A model generated the notes under the pieces. The model saw only the letters and a list, made by a program, of their open reading frames with translations. It ran no database searches and was not told where the DNA came from. Shown here in pieces: positions 18,579 through 28,088 of a stretch of DNA of 64,000 nucleotides (position 1 is the stretch's first letter; each line of letters begins with the position of its first letter). The position numbers were made by a program, and so were the translations under genes. The stretch is taken from the NCBI RefSeq assembly GCF_004519335.1, contig NZ_SOZD01000001.1, positions 496,001-560,000 of the forward strand, in the 5' to 3' direction. The stretch comes from Jiella endophytica. Its GTDB lineage: Bacteria > Pseudomonadota > Alphaproteobacteria > Rhizobiales > Rhizobiaceae.

Positions 18579-19456
18579 CGTCTGTATTCCGTGAGTTCGA
18601 TGTGGGAGCGGATGAAGGCGGCGCTGGCGGCGAGGCGGGAGTCCTCGTCCTCGTGCGGCGGCCGCCACTGGGCGAAGGGCACGCCGAAGCGGTCGTCGTT
18701 GCGGCGGAACGGCTCCAGCGACACCGGGCCGGCATAGCCGACCTCGTGCAGCGCCCGGAACACCGAAACCCAGTCGGTGGCGCCGGTGCCGGGAAAGCCC
18801 CGGTGGTTCTCGTTGGCCTGGAAGTGGACGAGCCTCGACCCGCCGAGCCTGATCGCCTCGGCGATGTCGGCCTCCTCCATATGCATGTGGAAGGTATCGA
18901 GCATCAGCGCGACGGCCGGATGGTCCACCGCGTCGAGAAGCTCGATCGCCTGCTGGGTGGTCTGCAGGACGTCGCTCTCGAAGCGGTTGAGCGGCTCGAT
19001 CGCCAGCGTGATGCCGGCGGCCCTGGCGTGGTCGCCGGCGGCCTTGAGGCCGGCGACGCAGCGCTCCTTGCGGGCGAGGCGCTCCTCCTCCGGCACCGGG
19101 GCCGGCGGTCTGCCGGCAAAGACCAGCGGATTGCCGGTCAGCGGCCCGCCGACGATGCTGGCGCCGAGTTCCGCCGCACAGTCGGCGGTGTAGCGCAGAT
19201 AGTCGATGCCGGCCTGGTGGGCGGCGGCATCATCCGAGGCGAGGTTGCGCTGCAGGTTGACGCGGGCGGCGAGCACCACGCCGAGGCCGGCATCGCTCAA
19301 AGCCGCCGCCGTCGCCTTGTGGTCGAGCTCGCCGACCTCAGGCACCAGCAGTTCGACGAAGTCGAAGCCCTGGCGCTTCATCGCGGCAAAGTACTTGAAG
19401 TGCTCGGCCGTGAAAGGCCGGGCGTATTGCATGGAGATCAGTCCGATCGGATTCAT
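18575..19456 (-). CDS. Sugar isomerase/epimerase, TIM barrel (xylose isomerase-like fold)
   Basis: The 293-residue protein belongs to the AP-endonuclease-2/xylose-isomerase-like barrel family. By eye the metal ligands align as E154 (LAIEPLNRF), D187 (MLDTFHMH), Q213 (VHFQANENHRG) and E248 (VSLEPF). Glutamine at the third position is the pattern of hydroxypyruvate isomerase, whereas tagatose/psicose epimerases have histidine there. It most likely isomerises a keto sugar or sugar acid taken up by the neighbouring ABC importer. It is coupled by ATGA to the oxidoreductase and begins 36 bp after the permease stop. Confidence 0.88.
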   Translation of the reverse strand: MNPIGLISMQYARPFTAEHFKYFAAMKRQGFDFVELLVPEVGELDHKATAAALSDAGLGVVLAARVNLQRNLASDDAAAHQAGIDYLRYTADCAAELGASIVGGPLTGNPLVFAGRPPAPVPEEERLARKERCVAGLKAAGDHARAAGITLAIEPLNRFESDVLQTTQQAIELLDAVDHPAVALMLDTFHMHMEEADIAEAIRLGGSRLVHFQANENHRGFPGTGATDWVSVFRALHEVGYAGPVSLEPFRRNDDRFGVPFAQWRPPHEDEDSRLAASAAFIRSHIELTEYRR

Positions 19457-19492
19457 CTTGGCTGTCCGCTGGATCAGGGAGGAGAGGCGCCG

Positions 19493-20326
19493 TCAGCCCT
19501 TGACGGCACCCTGGGTCAGGCCGCCGACGAGGCGCCGCTGAACGATGAGGAAGAGGATGGTGACGGGCAGGGCGCCGACGACGCCGCCAGCGGCGAGCAG
19601 GCCCCATTCGATCTGGTATTCGCCGATTAGCGTCTGGATCGCCACGGTCACCGTGCGCACGTGCCGGCCGCCGAGAGTCAGCGCATAGAGATACTCGTTC
19701 CAGGAGGTGATGAAGATGTAGATGCCGGTGGAAATGATCCCCGGCAGCGCCAGCGGCAGCACCACGCGCCGCAGCGCCTGCAGCCGCGAGCAGCCGTCGA
19801 TCATCGCCGCCTCGTCGAGGCTCTTCGGGATGGCGCCGACATAGCTCGTCAGCATCCACACCGCGAAGGGGATCGCCACCGTCGCATTGGCGATGATCAG
19901 CGCCAGATGGGTGTCGAGCAGGCCGAGCCGGCGCATCAGCGTGAACAGCGGCAGGATCAGGAGCACGATCGGGAACATGTTGACGAGCAGGAACTGAAGC
20001 ATCAGCACCCGCCGGCCGAAGAAGCGGAAGCGCGAAAAGGCGTAGGCCGCCGTCACCGAGACGACGAGGCCGAGCGCCACCGTGCCGAGCGCGACGATCA
20101 GGCTGTGGCCCATATTGCCGAGAAAGTCCGTGTGGCCAAGCAGCCGGACGTAGTTGTCCGCCCCCCATCCCGCCGGCGAGAACGCGACACCCTTGGCGAC
20201 GATCGCCTCGGAGGGTGTCAGCGAGGTGAGGATCATCCAGGCGAACGGCCCGATGGCGACCAGGACGACCAGGGCGACCGGAATGTGGGTGGTGAGGAGG
20301 CGCTTCAGAAAGCCGTCGCGTTTCAT
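19493..20326 (-). CDS. Carbohydrate ABC importer permease, MalG type
   Basis: This 277-residue protein has six membrane helices and the EAA loop EAAMIDGCSRLQALRRVVLP that docks on the ATPase. The start is ATG 20326, overlapping the preceding permease stop by ATGA; the longer frame upstream is an alternative reading of that permease gene. It forms the membrane channel with the MalF-type subunit. CUT1-family importers of this sort carry oligosaccharides, glycosides or polyols. Confidence 0.95.
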   Translation of the reverse strand: MKRDGFLKRLLTTHIPVALVVLVAIGPFAWMILTSLTPSEAIVAKGVAFSPAGWGADNYVRLLGHTDFLGNMGHSLIVALGTVALGLVVSVTAAYAFSRFRFFGRRVLMLQFLLVNMFPIVLLILPLFTLMRRLGLLDTHLALIIANATVAIPFAVWMLTSYVGAIPKSLDEAAMIDGCSRLQALRRVVLPLALPGIISTGIYIFITSWNEYLYALTLGGRHVRTVTVAIQTLIGEYQIEWGLLAAGGVVGALPVTILFLIVQRRLVGGLTQGAVKG

Positions 20327-21270
20327 CGTTCGACCTCCCGCATGGTCCTGGCGATGTAGACCGCGACCACCGCGCCGAGGATCACCGTGAAGGTGACTGC
20401 GATCGCCGAGCCATAGCCGAAATCGAGGTTCTGCCTGGCCTTGACGAAGGCGAAGAGCGGCAGTGTGTAGGTGGAATAGCCGGGGCCGCCGCCGGTCATC
20501 ACGAAGATCACGTCGATCGAGTTCGCCACCCAGATGGTGCGCAGGAGGCCGGCGGTGGCGAGGATCGGCGCGATGCCGGGCAGGGTGATGTGGCGGAACT
20601 GCCGCCAGGCGCTGGCACCGTCGATCGCCGCGGCTTCGTATTGGCTCTTCGGAATGCCCTGCAATCCGGCGAGGATCATCACGGCGAAGAAGGGAAAGCC
20701 CTGCCAGGTCAGCGTCGCAATGACCGCGTAGAGGGCGACGTCCGGGCTCGCCAGCCACGGCACCGCCGCGCGGATGATGTCGAGACGCAGGAGCAGGTCG
20801 TTGAGGATGCCGATATTGGGATCGTAGATCCACCGCCACATCAGCGCGATGACGACGCTCGGCAGCGCCCAGGGGATGATCACCAGCGCCCGCGCAATGC
20901 CGCGCCAGGCGAATTCCTTGTTGAGGAGCAGTGCCGCGATCAGGCCGAGGCTCATCTGCAGCGGCAGTGTCAGCCCGATCCAAAGCGCCGTCTGCCAGAG
21001 CGAGGTCCAGAACACCGGGTCGTTGAAGAGCTTCACGAAATTCGCAAAGCCGACGAACTTGGCGGCGTTCGGCCGGAACAGGACGTAGTCGTAGAAGCTC
21101 GTCACCAGAGCCTCGACCATCGGCGCGAAGACGATGATCAGCGTCACGATGACGGCGGGTGTCAGCAGCGCGTAAGGCAGGAAGGCGCTGCGCCTGAGGC
21201 GTCGTCGCCGGGGCGGGCGCGGCGCCTCGAGCGCCATCACGTCGTCGATGCTGGACATGGCGGGTCCCAT
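20323..21270 (-). CDS. Carbohydrate ABC importer permease, MalF type
   Basis: The 315-residue protein has six membrane helices and the EAA loop EAAAIDGASAWRQFRHITLP. Two in-frame starts are possible: ATG 21270 (MGPAMSS) and ATG 21258 (MSSIDD); neither has a strong Shine-Dalgarno. It lies 82 bp after the binding-protein gene, across a strong hairpin, and is coupled to the MalG-type gene by ATGA. Confidence 0.95.
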   Translation of the reverse strand: MGPAMSSIDDVMALEAPRPPRRRRLRRSAFLPYALLTPAVIVTLIIVFAPMVEALVTSFYDYVLFRPNAAKFVGFANFVKLFNDPVFWTSLWQTALWIGLTLPLQMSLGLIAALLLNKEFAWRGIARALVIIPWALPSVVIALMWRWIYDPNIGILNDLLLRLDIIRAAVPWLASPDVALYAVIATLTWQGFPFFAVMILAGLQGIPKSQYEAAAIDGASAWRQFRHITLPGIAPILATAGLLRTIWVANSIDVIFVMTGGGPGYSTYTLPLFAFVKARQNLDFGYGSAIAVTFTVILGAVVAVYIARTMREVER

Positions 21271-21315
21271 GATCTGCCGGAAAGTCGGGCGGTACCCACT
21301 TCGGGCGCCGCGGGG

Positions 21316-21342
21316 CCGGGAGCGCGGCTGGCGCGCTCCCGG
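21316..21342 (-). promoter_or_regulatory. Intercistronic stem-loop between binding-protein and permease genes
   Basis: CCGGGAGCGCG (21316-21326) pairs perfectly with CGCGCTCCCGG (21332-21342), five-base loop. No T-run follows on the minus strand, so it should protect the binding-protein mRNA 3' end or give partial termination rather than stop transcription. Confidence 0.65.
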
Positions 21343-21352
21343 GTGTAAGGGC

Positions 21353-22558
21353 TCACTCGGTGAAGAGGCCCTGCAGCTTCTCCATCATCGCCTCGGCGGT
21401 GATCTGGCCGGTCAGCGCCTGCTGCATCGCCGTCTGCCATTCGGTGTTGACGAAATCGGCGGTCGCCGAGGTCTGCGGCAGCACATGGGCGAAGGGCAGC
21501 GAGTTCACCGTCGCCTCGACGAAGCGCTTGGGATGGCCGTCATATTGCTCCGAGCCGGTCTTCGTCACCGGCATCTGGCCGGTCGCCTTGACGAACTCGA
21601 TGTTGTTCTCCGGCTCGGCGAGGAAGGTCATCCATTTCCAGGCCGCATCCTTGTTCTCCGAGGCCGAAAACAGCGCCAGCGACTCGTCGCCATAGGAGGT
21701 CCAGGCGTTGCCGTCGCATTTCGGCACGGGCACCGCCGAGACCTTGTCGCCGAGCGCCGCGACGAGGTCGTTGGACGAGCCGATGTGATGGATGGTCATC
21801 GCCGTCTTGCCGGACTTGAAGGCGCCGATGATCTCCTGGAAGCCGTCGTTCGGCGCCGAGGGCGGGATCGACTTGTCGGTCTGGAACATGTCGACAAGCC
21901 ACTGGTTCGCCTTGATCGCCTCGGGCGTCGTCAGGCCACCCGGCTCGAGCTTGGCGCCGCGGGACAGAACGAAGCTGCCCCACTGGTCCCAGCCGCCCTT
22001 GCCGCCGCGAAAGCCGAAGCCGTAGCGATCGGGCGCCTTGGTCAGCTTCTTGGCGTCCTCGCGGAATTCCTCGCAGGTCTTCGGCGGTTCGAGCCCGGCT
22101 TCCTTGAAGAGGTCCGCGCGGTAATAGAGGTAGAGGACGACATACTGGATCGGCAGATAGTACTGGGTGTCGTCAGGCCCCGCATTCAGCTTGAGCAGGT
22201 TGTCGAGCAGTTCCTTCTTGCCGTCCCAGGCGTCGATCCGGTCGCCGATCGGCTCCAGCGCGCCCATCTCGACGAGGCGCGGCTGGGCGAACAGCTTGAC
22301 CATCGCCGCGTCGGGGGCGTTGCCGCCGATGATCGCGGTATAGAGATTGTCGTAATAGCTGTTCCAGGGAACGTTGTCGGCCTCGATCGTGATGTCGGGG
22401 TTCTGCTTCTCGAACTTCTGGACGAGACCCGACATCGGATTTTCCGGATTGTCGAAGTGGTACCAGAAGCGCACCGTCTCGGCCTGTGCCTGGGCGAAGC
22501 CGAGACCTGCGACGATGGCCGCGGCGGCGGCAGCGCATTTCAGTGTGATTTTCGACAT
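21353..22558 (-). CDS. Carbohydrate ABC importer substrate-binding protein
   Basis: The 401-residue precursor begins with a signal peptide (CAAAAAAIVAGLGFAQAQA, cleavage near residue 26). The mature protein is a family-1 extracellular solute-binding protein (UgpB/MalE-like): FWYHFDNPENP, VQKFEKQNPDITIEADNVPW, GGNAPDAAMV and AMTIHHIGSSNDL. It captures the sugar in the periplasm and delivers it to the two permeases. It follows the hydrolase gene by 25 bp and precedes the permeases across a hairpin. Confidence 0.95.
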   Translation of the reverse strand: MSKITLKCAAAAAAIVAGLGFAQAQAETVRFWYHFDNPENPMSGLVQKFEKQNPDITIEADNVPWNSYYDNLYTAIIGGNAPDAAMVKLFAQPRLVEMGALEPIGDRIDAWDGKKELLDNLLKLNAGPDDTQYYLPIQYVVLYLYYRADLFKEAGLEPPKTCEEFREDAKKLTKAPDRYGFGFRGGKGGWDQWGSFVLSRGAKLEPGGLTTPEAIKANQWLVDMFQTDKSIPPSAPNDGFQEIIGAFKSGKTAMTIHHIGSSNDLVAALGDKVSAVPVPKCDGNAWTSYGDESLALFSASENKDAAWKWMTFLAEPENNIEFVKATGQMPVTKTGSEQYDGHPKRFVEATVNSLPFAHVLPQTSATADFVNTEWQTAMQQALTGQITAEAMMEKLQGLFTE

Positions 22559-22583
22559 TTCATTCCTCCCTGTTGTCGATGGA

Positions 22584-23561
22584 TCAGCTGTGGTCGCGAA
22601 CGAACCGTCCCGCCTGTTGAATGGCCTCGCGGGCCTGCGGCAACTCGTTCGTCATCTGCAGAAAACCGTGGACGACGCCCGGCACGATCTCTGCCCGCTC
22701 GCTCCGGCCGGCAGCGGCGAGTCGATGTTCGAGGGCCAACGTGTCGGAGAGCAGCGGGTCGATGCCCGCCGCCATGAGATGCAGCGGCGGCAGGGCGGCC
22801 AGCTCGTCCTCCGTGGCAAAAACCGGGCAGGCGAGGGCATCGCCGCGCATGTCGCGATCGCCGACATAGAAGCGCCAGTAGCGCTGCATCTTCGCCCGCG
22901 TCAGGCCCGGCCCATCGGCGAAGAAGCGGAAGGACGGGCTGTCGAAATCGGCGTCGTAATTGCCGTAGAAGAGGAGGGCGCCGGCAGCCGCCACCGGCCG
23001 ACCCGCCCGTATCTCGTGGAGCAAGGCGGCGAAAGCGAGATTGGCGCCGGCGGAATCGCCGGCGAGAAACAGCGGCGCCGGCGCGAAACCTTCTTTGTCT
23101 GCCAGTGCCGGCAGGGCGCGCAGCGTCGCGACGATGTCCGTCAGCCCGGCGGGATGGGGATCTTCCGGCGCCAGCCGGTAGTCGGGCAGGAGCACCGGAA
23201 GGCCCGCCTCGGCGGCGAGGAGCCTTGCGCAGCGCTCGTGGGTCTCGGGGCTGCAGAAGGAAAATCCGCCGCCATGAACGAAGAGGATCAGGCCCTGGCG
23301 CGCTTCGAAAGGCACATGCAGCCTGCAGCGGATCGCCGGGGTGTCGAGAGCTGCATCTGCCGGCACGACAATTGCCTGGCCATAGGCCATCTCGGGCAGG
23401 GCGACGTTCCAGCGGCGATTGCCTGCCGCGGCGAGGGCGCGACCTTCATCCGGCGGCAGCGTCGTCGGGTCGGGCTGCGGCCCGTCTTCCCTCGCCATGC
23501 GCTCGATCAGCGCAGCCATTTCCGGCGCGAGTTCCGCGGAGAAGGTCAGTTGATCGGTCAT
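22584..23561 (-). CDS. Alpha/beta hydrolase of the hormone-sensitive lipase family
   Basis: The 325-residue enzyme has the oxyanion motif H96-G-G-G-F100, the nucleophile elbow G168-D-S170-A-G172, and probable acid and base in MAAGIDPLLSDT and PGVVHGFLQM. HSL-family enzymes cleave short acyl esters. Start ATG 23561 overlaps the GntR stop by ATGA. Being the second gene of a sugar-uptake operon, it could remove acyl groups from the imported carbohydrate; this is inference. No signal peptide is seen, so it acts in the cytoplasm. Confidence 0.92.
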   Translation of the reverse strand: MTDQLTFSAELAPEMAALIERMAREDGPQPDPTTLPPDEGRALAAAGNRRWNVALPEMAYGQAIVVPADAALDTPAIRCRLHVPFEARQGLILFVHGGGFSFCSPETHERCARLLAAEAGLPVLLPDYRLAPEDPHPAGLTDIVATLRALPALADKEGFAPAPLFLAGDSAGANLAFAALLHEIRAGRPVAAAGALLFYGNYDADFDSPSFRFFADGPGLTRAKMQRYWRFYVGDRDMRGDALACPVFATEDELAALPPLHLMAAGIDPLLSDTLALEHRLAAAGRSERAEIVPGVVHGFLQMTNELPQAREAIQQAGRFVRDHS

Positions 23562-24268
23562 TCCGGCGCTCCCGGAAACACCGTCGGGCCGAAGTCGACG
23601 ATCGTCGCGATATGGTGGAAGAGCGCAGTCTTGGCGGCCTCCGCATCGCCGGCGCGGATCGCCGCGACGATCGGCTCGTGCCGGCGCGCCGTCTGGACGA
23701 GGTCGCGCGGCCCCGCCGACCGGGAGATCTTGTAGCGATGGTTGTGGACGAGGCAGCGCCGCAGGATCGGTTCCAGCGCCGTCAGCCTCGCCTCGCCGAA
23801 CAGGCGTTGGTGGAAGTCGCGGTCGATGGAGGCGAGTTCGAGCTCGTCGTCGGCTTCCGCCGCCTCGATCATCGCGCCGACCATGTCGTCGAGATCGGCG
23901 ACCAGCGCCCGGCCGGGCCGTTCCATCGCCCGGACGATGCCGCGGCATTCGATCGACTGGCGGATCCGGAAGAGCTCGACCGCCTCGTCCTCGGTGCAGT
24001 CGGACACCTGCGTGCCGCGATAGCCGTGCCTCAGCACCAGACCCTCGTCCTGCAGCTGCAGCAGCGCTTCCCGGATGGTGCCCTGGCTGCAGCCGAATCG
24101 TTCGGCGAGTTCGAGTTCGACGAGGCTGTCACCCGGCTGCAGCGCGCCGAGCATGATGTCGCGCTTCAGCGCCGCGAAGGCCGCCGTCGATTTGCCCGAC
24201 GCCTGCCGGCGCGGCCGCCGGCTCGCCGTCGTCTGGATCGTCTTCGTCGGTGCGGCAGTGGGCGCCAA
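23558..24268 (-). CDS. GntR-family regulator (FadR/FCD subfamily)
   Basis: The 236-residue protein has a winged HTH (about 28-90, [26 protein letters not shown]) and an all-helical FCD ligand domain (about 95-220, with the metal-binding D-x3-H pattern in [11 protein letters not shown] and later histidines). The only available start is TTG 24268, since an in-frame TGA lies two codons upstream; AAGAAGG lies nine bases before it. It is the first gene of the sugar operon and is divergent from the ATPase gene. It most likely represses both by binding the palindrome at 24301-24316. Confidence 0.92.
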   Translation of the reverse strand: MAPTAAPTKTIQTTASRRPRRQASGKSTAAFAALKRDIMLGALQPGDSLVELELAERFGCSQGTIREALLQLQDEGLVLRHGYRGTQVSDCTEDEAVELFRIRQSIECRGIVRAMERPGRALVADLDDMVGAMIEAAEADDELELASIDRDFHQRLFGEARLTALEPILRRCLVHNHRYKISRSAGPRDLVQTARRHEPIVAAIRAGDAEAAKTALFHHIATIVDFGPTVFPGAPE

Positions 24269-24300
24269 AATTCATGACCTTCTTGCAATCGATATCGTTA

Positions 24301-24316
24301 TCATTATTGATAATGA
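24301..24316. promoter_or_regulatory. Candidate GntR operator palindrome
   Basis: TCATTATTGATAATGA: 7-bp perfect arms around a 2-bp centre, in an AT-rich island within otherwise very GC-rich DNA, midway between the divergent GntR and ATPase genes. Operator role is inferred from position and symmetry. Confidence 0.6.
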
Positions 24317-24365
24317 CACAGGCGTCAAGCCGGCGAACGAGCTGACAGGTGGGAGGAAAGCATCC

Positions 24366-25484
24366 ATGGCAGCCATCGAACTGCGGAACATTCGCAAGGA
24401 CTACGGGTCGATCACCGTCATCCGCGAGATCTCGCTGGCGATCGAATCCGGCGAGTTCGTCGTCCTTGTCGGCCCGTCCGGCTGCGGCAAGTCGACCCTT
24501 CTGCGGATGCTCGCCGGCCTCGAGGAGATCACCGACGGTGAATTGTTCATCGGCGGGCGGCCGGTCGGGCATCTGCCGCCGGCCGAGCGCAATGTCGCGA
24601 TGGTCTTTCAGGATTACGCGCTCTATCCGCATATGAGCGTCTCGGAGAACATGGGCTTCGGGCTGAAGATGCGCGACACCGCCCAGCGCGAGATCGACGA
24701 GCGGGTCGCCAATGCCGCATCGATCCTGAAGATCGAACCCTATCTCGACCGCCGGCCCGGCCAGCTTTCGGGCGGCCAGCGCCAGCGCGTGGCGATGGGC
24801 CGGGCGATCGTGCGCGATCCCGACGCCTTCCTCTTCGACGAGCCCCTGTCCAATCTCGACGCGGCGCTGCGCGTCGAGATGCGGCTGGAGATCGCCAAGC
24901 TGCACGGGCGGATCAAGGCGACGACCGTCTATGTCACCCACGACCAGGTGGAGGCGATGACCCTCGCCGACCGGATCGTCGTGATGAATGGCGGCAATGT
25001 CGAGCAGGTCGGCCAACCGCTGGAGCTCTATCACAGCCCGGCGACGCTGTTCGTCGCGCAGTTCATCGGCAGCCCGACGATGAACGTCGTCGAATGCGAG
25101 GTGGTCGCCAACCGGCCCGACGCGGTCGAGGTCGCTCTGCCGTCCGGCCGGGTCGCGATGCCCTTTGCCGGCAAGGAGCGCCCGCAGCACGGCGTCACCC
25201 TCGGCATCCGGCCCGAGGACCTTTCGTCGACGTCCGAGGGGGATTCCTGGTTCTCGGGGACGCTCAGCGTCGTCGAGCGGCTCGGCGGCCAGACCTTCGG
25301 CTATCTCGATATCGGCCGCGACAAGATGATCACCGTCGAACTGCCGCGCGACAGCCGCGCCAGGGTCGGAGATCGGCTGAGCGTCGCGAGCAAGGCGGCC
25401 AATGCTCATCTGTTCGACACGGAGACGGGCAGGCGGCTCGACACGACTCCCGAGGCGTCCTCGGCAACGGCCCGCGTCGCCTGA
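24366..25484 (+). CDS. Carbohydrate ABC importer ATPase (UgpC/MalK type)
   Basis: The 372-residue protein has GPSGCGKST (Walker A), [18 protein letters not shown] (Walker B) and the C-terminal TOBE-type regulatory domain (about 240-360, GIRPEDLS). It powers the importer whose permeases lie on the opposite strand. ATG 24366 is preceded by GGGAGGAAAG; a longer frame overlaps the GntR gene and is rejected. Splitting the ATPase to the other side of the regulator keeps it under the same operator. Confidence 0.95.
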   Translation: MAAIELRNIRKDYGSITVIREISLAIESGEFVVLVGPSGCGKSTLLRMLAGLEEITDGELFIGGRPVGHLPPAERNVAMVFQDYALYPHMSVSENMGFGLKMRDTAQREIDERVANAASILKIEPYLDRRPGQLSGGQRQRVAMGRAIVRDPDAFLFDEPLSNLDAALRVEMRLEIAKLHGRIKATTVYVTHDQVEAMTLADRIVVMNGGNVEQVGQPLELYHSPATLFVAQFIGSPTMNVVECEVVANRPDAVEVALPSGRVAMPFAGKERPQHGVTLGIRPEDLSSTSEGDSWFSGTLSVVERLGGQTFGYLDIGRDKMITVELPRDSRARVGDRLSVASKAANAHLFDTETGRRLDTTPEASSATARVA

Positions 25485-25818
25485 TCCGACGGTTGAAGGC
25501 CGCTCGCATCTGGCGCCTGGCTTGTTCCGCTTTGTTCCGGAGCCCCTGACAGGCCGCCTTCGGGATCGGACGCCCGTGTGTTTCGCCCGGCCAGCATGGA
25601 GATCCGGAGATCGGCAGGGGAACAGGATTTCCTGTCGCGGCAACAACTTCGCCGTCGCTGTTGCGAGGCGGCTTGGCTAGGTTCGGCGGATGCCCCTGAC
25701 TTCGGGCGATGGCAGCGCTGCGGGACGAAACCGGACACGGCAAGGCCGGGCGGCCGCACCCCGTCGGCCGACCGCAGCGGGCCTGTCGCGCAACGCAATT
25801 CCGGTCTAAACCTGACTG
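25485..25818. other. Intergenic gap before the molybdopterin oxidoreductase gene
   Basis: This 334-bp region contains no frame with coding character and no convincing hairpin terminator or promoter that I can identify. Confidence 0.5.
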
Positions 25819-27924
25819 ATGAACAAGCCGCTCCCCATCGCCATCGGCCACAGCGCCTGTCCCCACGACTGCCCGTCGACCTGCGCGCTCGACGTCGAGA
25901 TCCTGCCGGATGGTCGGATCGGGCGGCTGCGCGGCGCGGCGGAGAACGACTATACGGCGGGCGTCATCTGCGCCAAGGTGGCGCGCTATGCCGAGCGCGT
26001 CCATCACGCGAACAGATTGCTGAAACCTCTTCAGCGCACTGGCGAAAAGGGATCTGGTGGGTGGCGCGAGATCGGCTGGGACGACGCCCTCGACCTGATC
26101 GCCGAGAAGTTCCTCGCCGCCGAGGTCGCCTACGGTCCGGAAGCCGTCTGGCCCTATCAATATGCCGGTACCATGGGGCTCGTGCAGCGCGACGGCATCC
26201 ACCGGCTGCGCCATGCCAAGCGCTATTCCGGCCAGTTCGATTCGATCTGCACCAACATGGCTTGGACCGGCTGGTTCGTCGGTGCGGGCGCGATGCGCGG
26301 TGCCGACCCGCGCGAGATCGCCAAGTCGGACTGCGTGGTGATCTGGGGCACCAACGCCGTCGCCACCCAGGTCAATGTGATGACCCACGCGGCGAAGGCG
26401 CGGAAGGAGCGCGGCGCGAAGATCGTCGTCATCGACATCTACGACAATGCGACGATGAAGCAGGCAGACCTCGCCTTGAAGCTCAGGCCCGGCACCGACG
26501 CGGCGCTCGCCTGCGCGCTGATGCATGTGGCCTTCCGGGACGGCACCGCAGACCGCGACTATCTTTCCCGCTACACCGACGATCCCGCCGGGCTGGAAGC
26601 CCATCTTCAAAGCCGCACGCCGGAATGGGCGGCGGGGATCACCGGCCTTTCGACGGACGAGATCGAGGCCTTCGCGGCGTTGATCGGCCGCACGCCGCGG
26701 AGCTATTTCCGCCTCGGCTACGGCTTCACCCGCCAACGCAACGGCGCCGTCGCCATGCATGCGGCGATGTCGGTGCCGGCGGTCTTTGGCCACTGGCGCC
26801 ACAAGGGCGGCGGGGCGTTCCACTCCAACTCCGACATCTTCGGCCTCGACAAGTCGGAGATCATGGGGGCCGCCGATCGCGATTCCTCGGTGCGCTATCT
26901 CGACCAGTCGCGCATCGGTGCGGTGCTGACCGGTGACCGTGCGGCGCTGTCGGACGGCCCGCCGGTGACGGCGATGCTCGTCCAGAATACCAATCCGGCC
27001 AATGTCTGCCCCGAGCAGCGCCTCGTGAAGCAGGGACTGATGCGGGACGAACTCTTCGTCGTCGTCCACGAGCAGTTCATGACCGACACGGCAAAGCTTG
27101 CCGATCTGGTCATCCCGGCGACGATGTTCCTCGAACATGACGACATCTATCGCGGCGGCGGCCAGAACCACATCACCCTCGGGCCGAAGCTGGTCGATCC
27201 GCCGGCGACCGTTCGCACCAACCACTTCGTCGTCGAGGAACTGGCCAAGCGCCTCGGCGTCGCCGATCGGCCGGGCTTCGGCCTGAGCGAGCGCCAGCTG
27301 ATCGACAACATGCTGAAGGTCAGCGGCGAGCCGGGCGGCTTCGACGCGCTGAAGACCGGCCGCTGGATCGACAAGCAGCCGGATTTCGAGACGGCGCATT
27401 TCCTGAAGGGCTTCGGCTGGCCGGATGGAAAGTTCCGCTTCAAGCCGGACTGGGCCGGCTCCATGGCGCCGAACCGGCCGCCGGAGAGCCTCGGCCTGCA
27501 GGGCCCGCATCGCGACCTGCCGGGCTTTCCCGACCATGCCGAGCTGATCGAGGCCGCCGATCCGGCGCATCCCTATCGCCTCGCCACCTCGCCGGCGCGC
27601 CAGTTCCTGAACTCGACCTTTGCCGAGACCCCCGGTTCGCGCCAGCGCGAGGGCGGGCCCGAGCTGATGGTCCATCCGGCGGATGCAGCCCGGGAAGGGC
27701 TGGCTGACGGCACGGTCGTCACCATCGGCAACCAGCGCGGCGAGGTCCGGCTCGCCGTGAAGATCACCGGCACGGTGAAGCCCGGCGTCCTCGTCCACGA
27801 GGGGCTCTGGGCGAATTCGGACTTCCTCGACGGCGAGGGCATCAACGCGCTGACCGGCGCCGATCCCGTCGCGCCCTTCGGCGGCGCGGCGTTCCACGAC
27901 AACCGGGTGTGGCTGCGGGCGTAG
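25819..27924 (+). CDS. Molybdopterin-dependent oxidoreductase (DMSO reductase family)
   Basis: The 701-residue enzyme has a 4Fe-4S cluster site near the N-terminus (C14-x3-C18-x3-C22 and C51), the molybdopterin guanine dinucleotide-binding core (VVIWGTNAVATQVNV, FRLGYGFTRQRNG, TAMLVQNTNPANVCPEQ) and the C-terminal dinucleotide-binding domain (ELMVHPADAAREGLADGTVV). No Tat signal is visible, so it should be cytoplasmic. No partner subunit genes are adjacent. It resembles the broad formate dehydrogenase/thiosulfate or DMSO reductase group; substrate cannot be assigned. Confidence 0.9.
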   Translation: MNKPLPIAIGHSACPHDCPSTCALDVEILPDGRIGRLRGAAENDYTAGVICAKVARYAERVHHANRLLKPLQRTGEKGSGGWREIGWDDALDLIAEKFLAAEVAYGPEAVWPYQYAGTMGLVQRDGIHRLRHAKRYSGQFDSICTNMAWTGWFVGAGAMRGADPREIAKSDCVVIWGTNAVATQVNVMTHAAKARKERGAKIVVIDIYDNATMKQADLALKLRPGTDAALACALMHVAFRDGTADRDYLSRYTDDPAGLEAHLQSRTPEWAAGITGLSTDEIEAFAALIGRTPRSYFRLGYGFTRQRNGAVAMHAAMSVPAVFGHWRHKGGGAFHSNSDIFGLDKSEIMGAADRDSSVRYLDQSRIGAVLTGDRAALSDGPPVTAMLVQNTNPANVCPEQRLVKQGLMRDELFVVVHEQFMTDTAKLADLVIPATMFLEHDDIYRGGGQNHITLGPKLVDPPATVRTNHFVVEELAKRLGVADRPGFGLSERQLIDNMLKVSGEPGGFDALKTGRWIDKQPDFETAHFLKGFGWPDGKFRFKPDWAGSMAPNRPPESLGLQGPHRDLPGFPDHAELIEAADPAHPYRLATSPARQFLNSTFAETPGSRQREGGPELMVHPADAAREGLADGTVVTIGNQRGEVRLAVKITGTVKPGVLVHEGLWANSDFLDGEGINALTGADPVAPFGGAAFHDNRVWLRA

Positions 27925-28054
27925 TTTTTGCGCGGCGGACGGCAATCCGCTCGTGATGCTTAGCTTTCGGCGGGTCCCCGCCTACGGCTAACACGCTGCC
28001 TGTCTCGCCCGCATCACGGTATCCGGGTAACGAGGTCATGCGACGCGACAACGG

Positions 28055-28076
28055 GCTCGCACCTCAGGATGAGGGG
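28055..28076. repeat. Copy of the CCTCAGGATGAGG intergenic element
   Basis: GCTCGCACCTCAGGATGAGG plus GG here is identical over 22 bp to 10077-10098. The surrounding 27925-28054 looks like degenerate intergenic repeat and holds no gene. Confidence 0.65.
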
Positions 28077-28088
28077 CCAGCCCCGCCG

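Noticed and set aside
21316-21342. Hairpin as a full terminator of the binding-protein gene
   Set aside because: No T-run on the minus strand and the downstream permeases need the same transcript.
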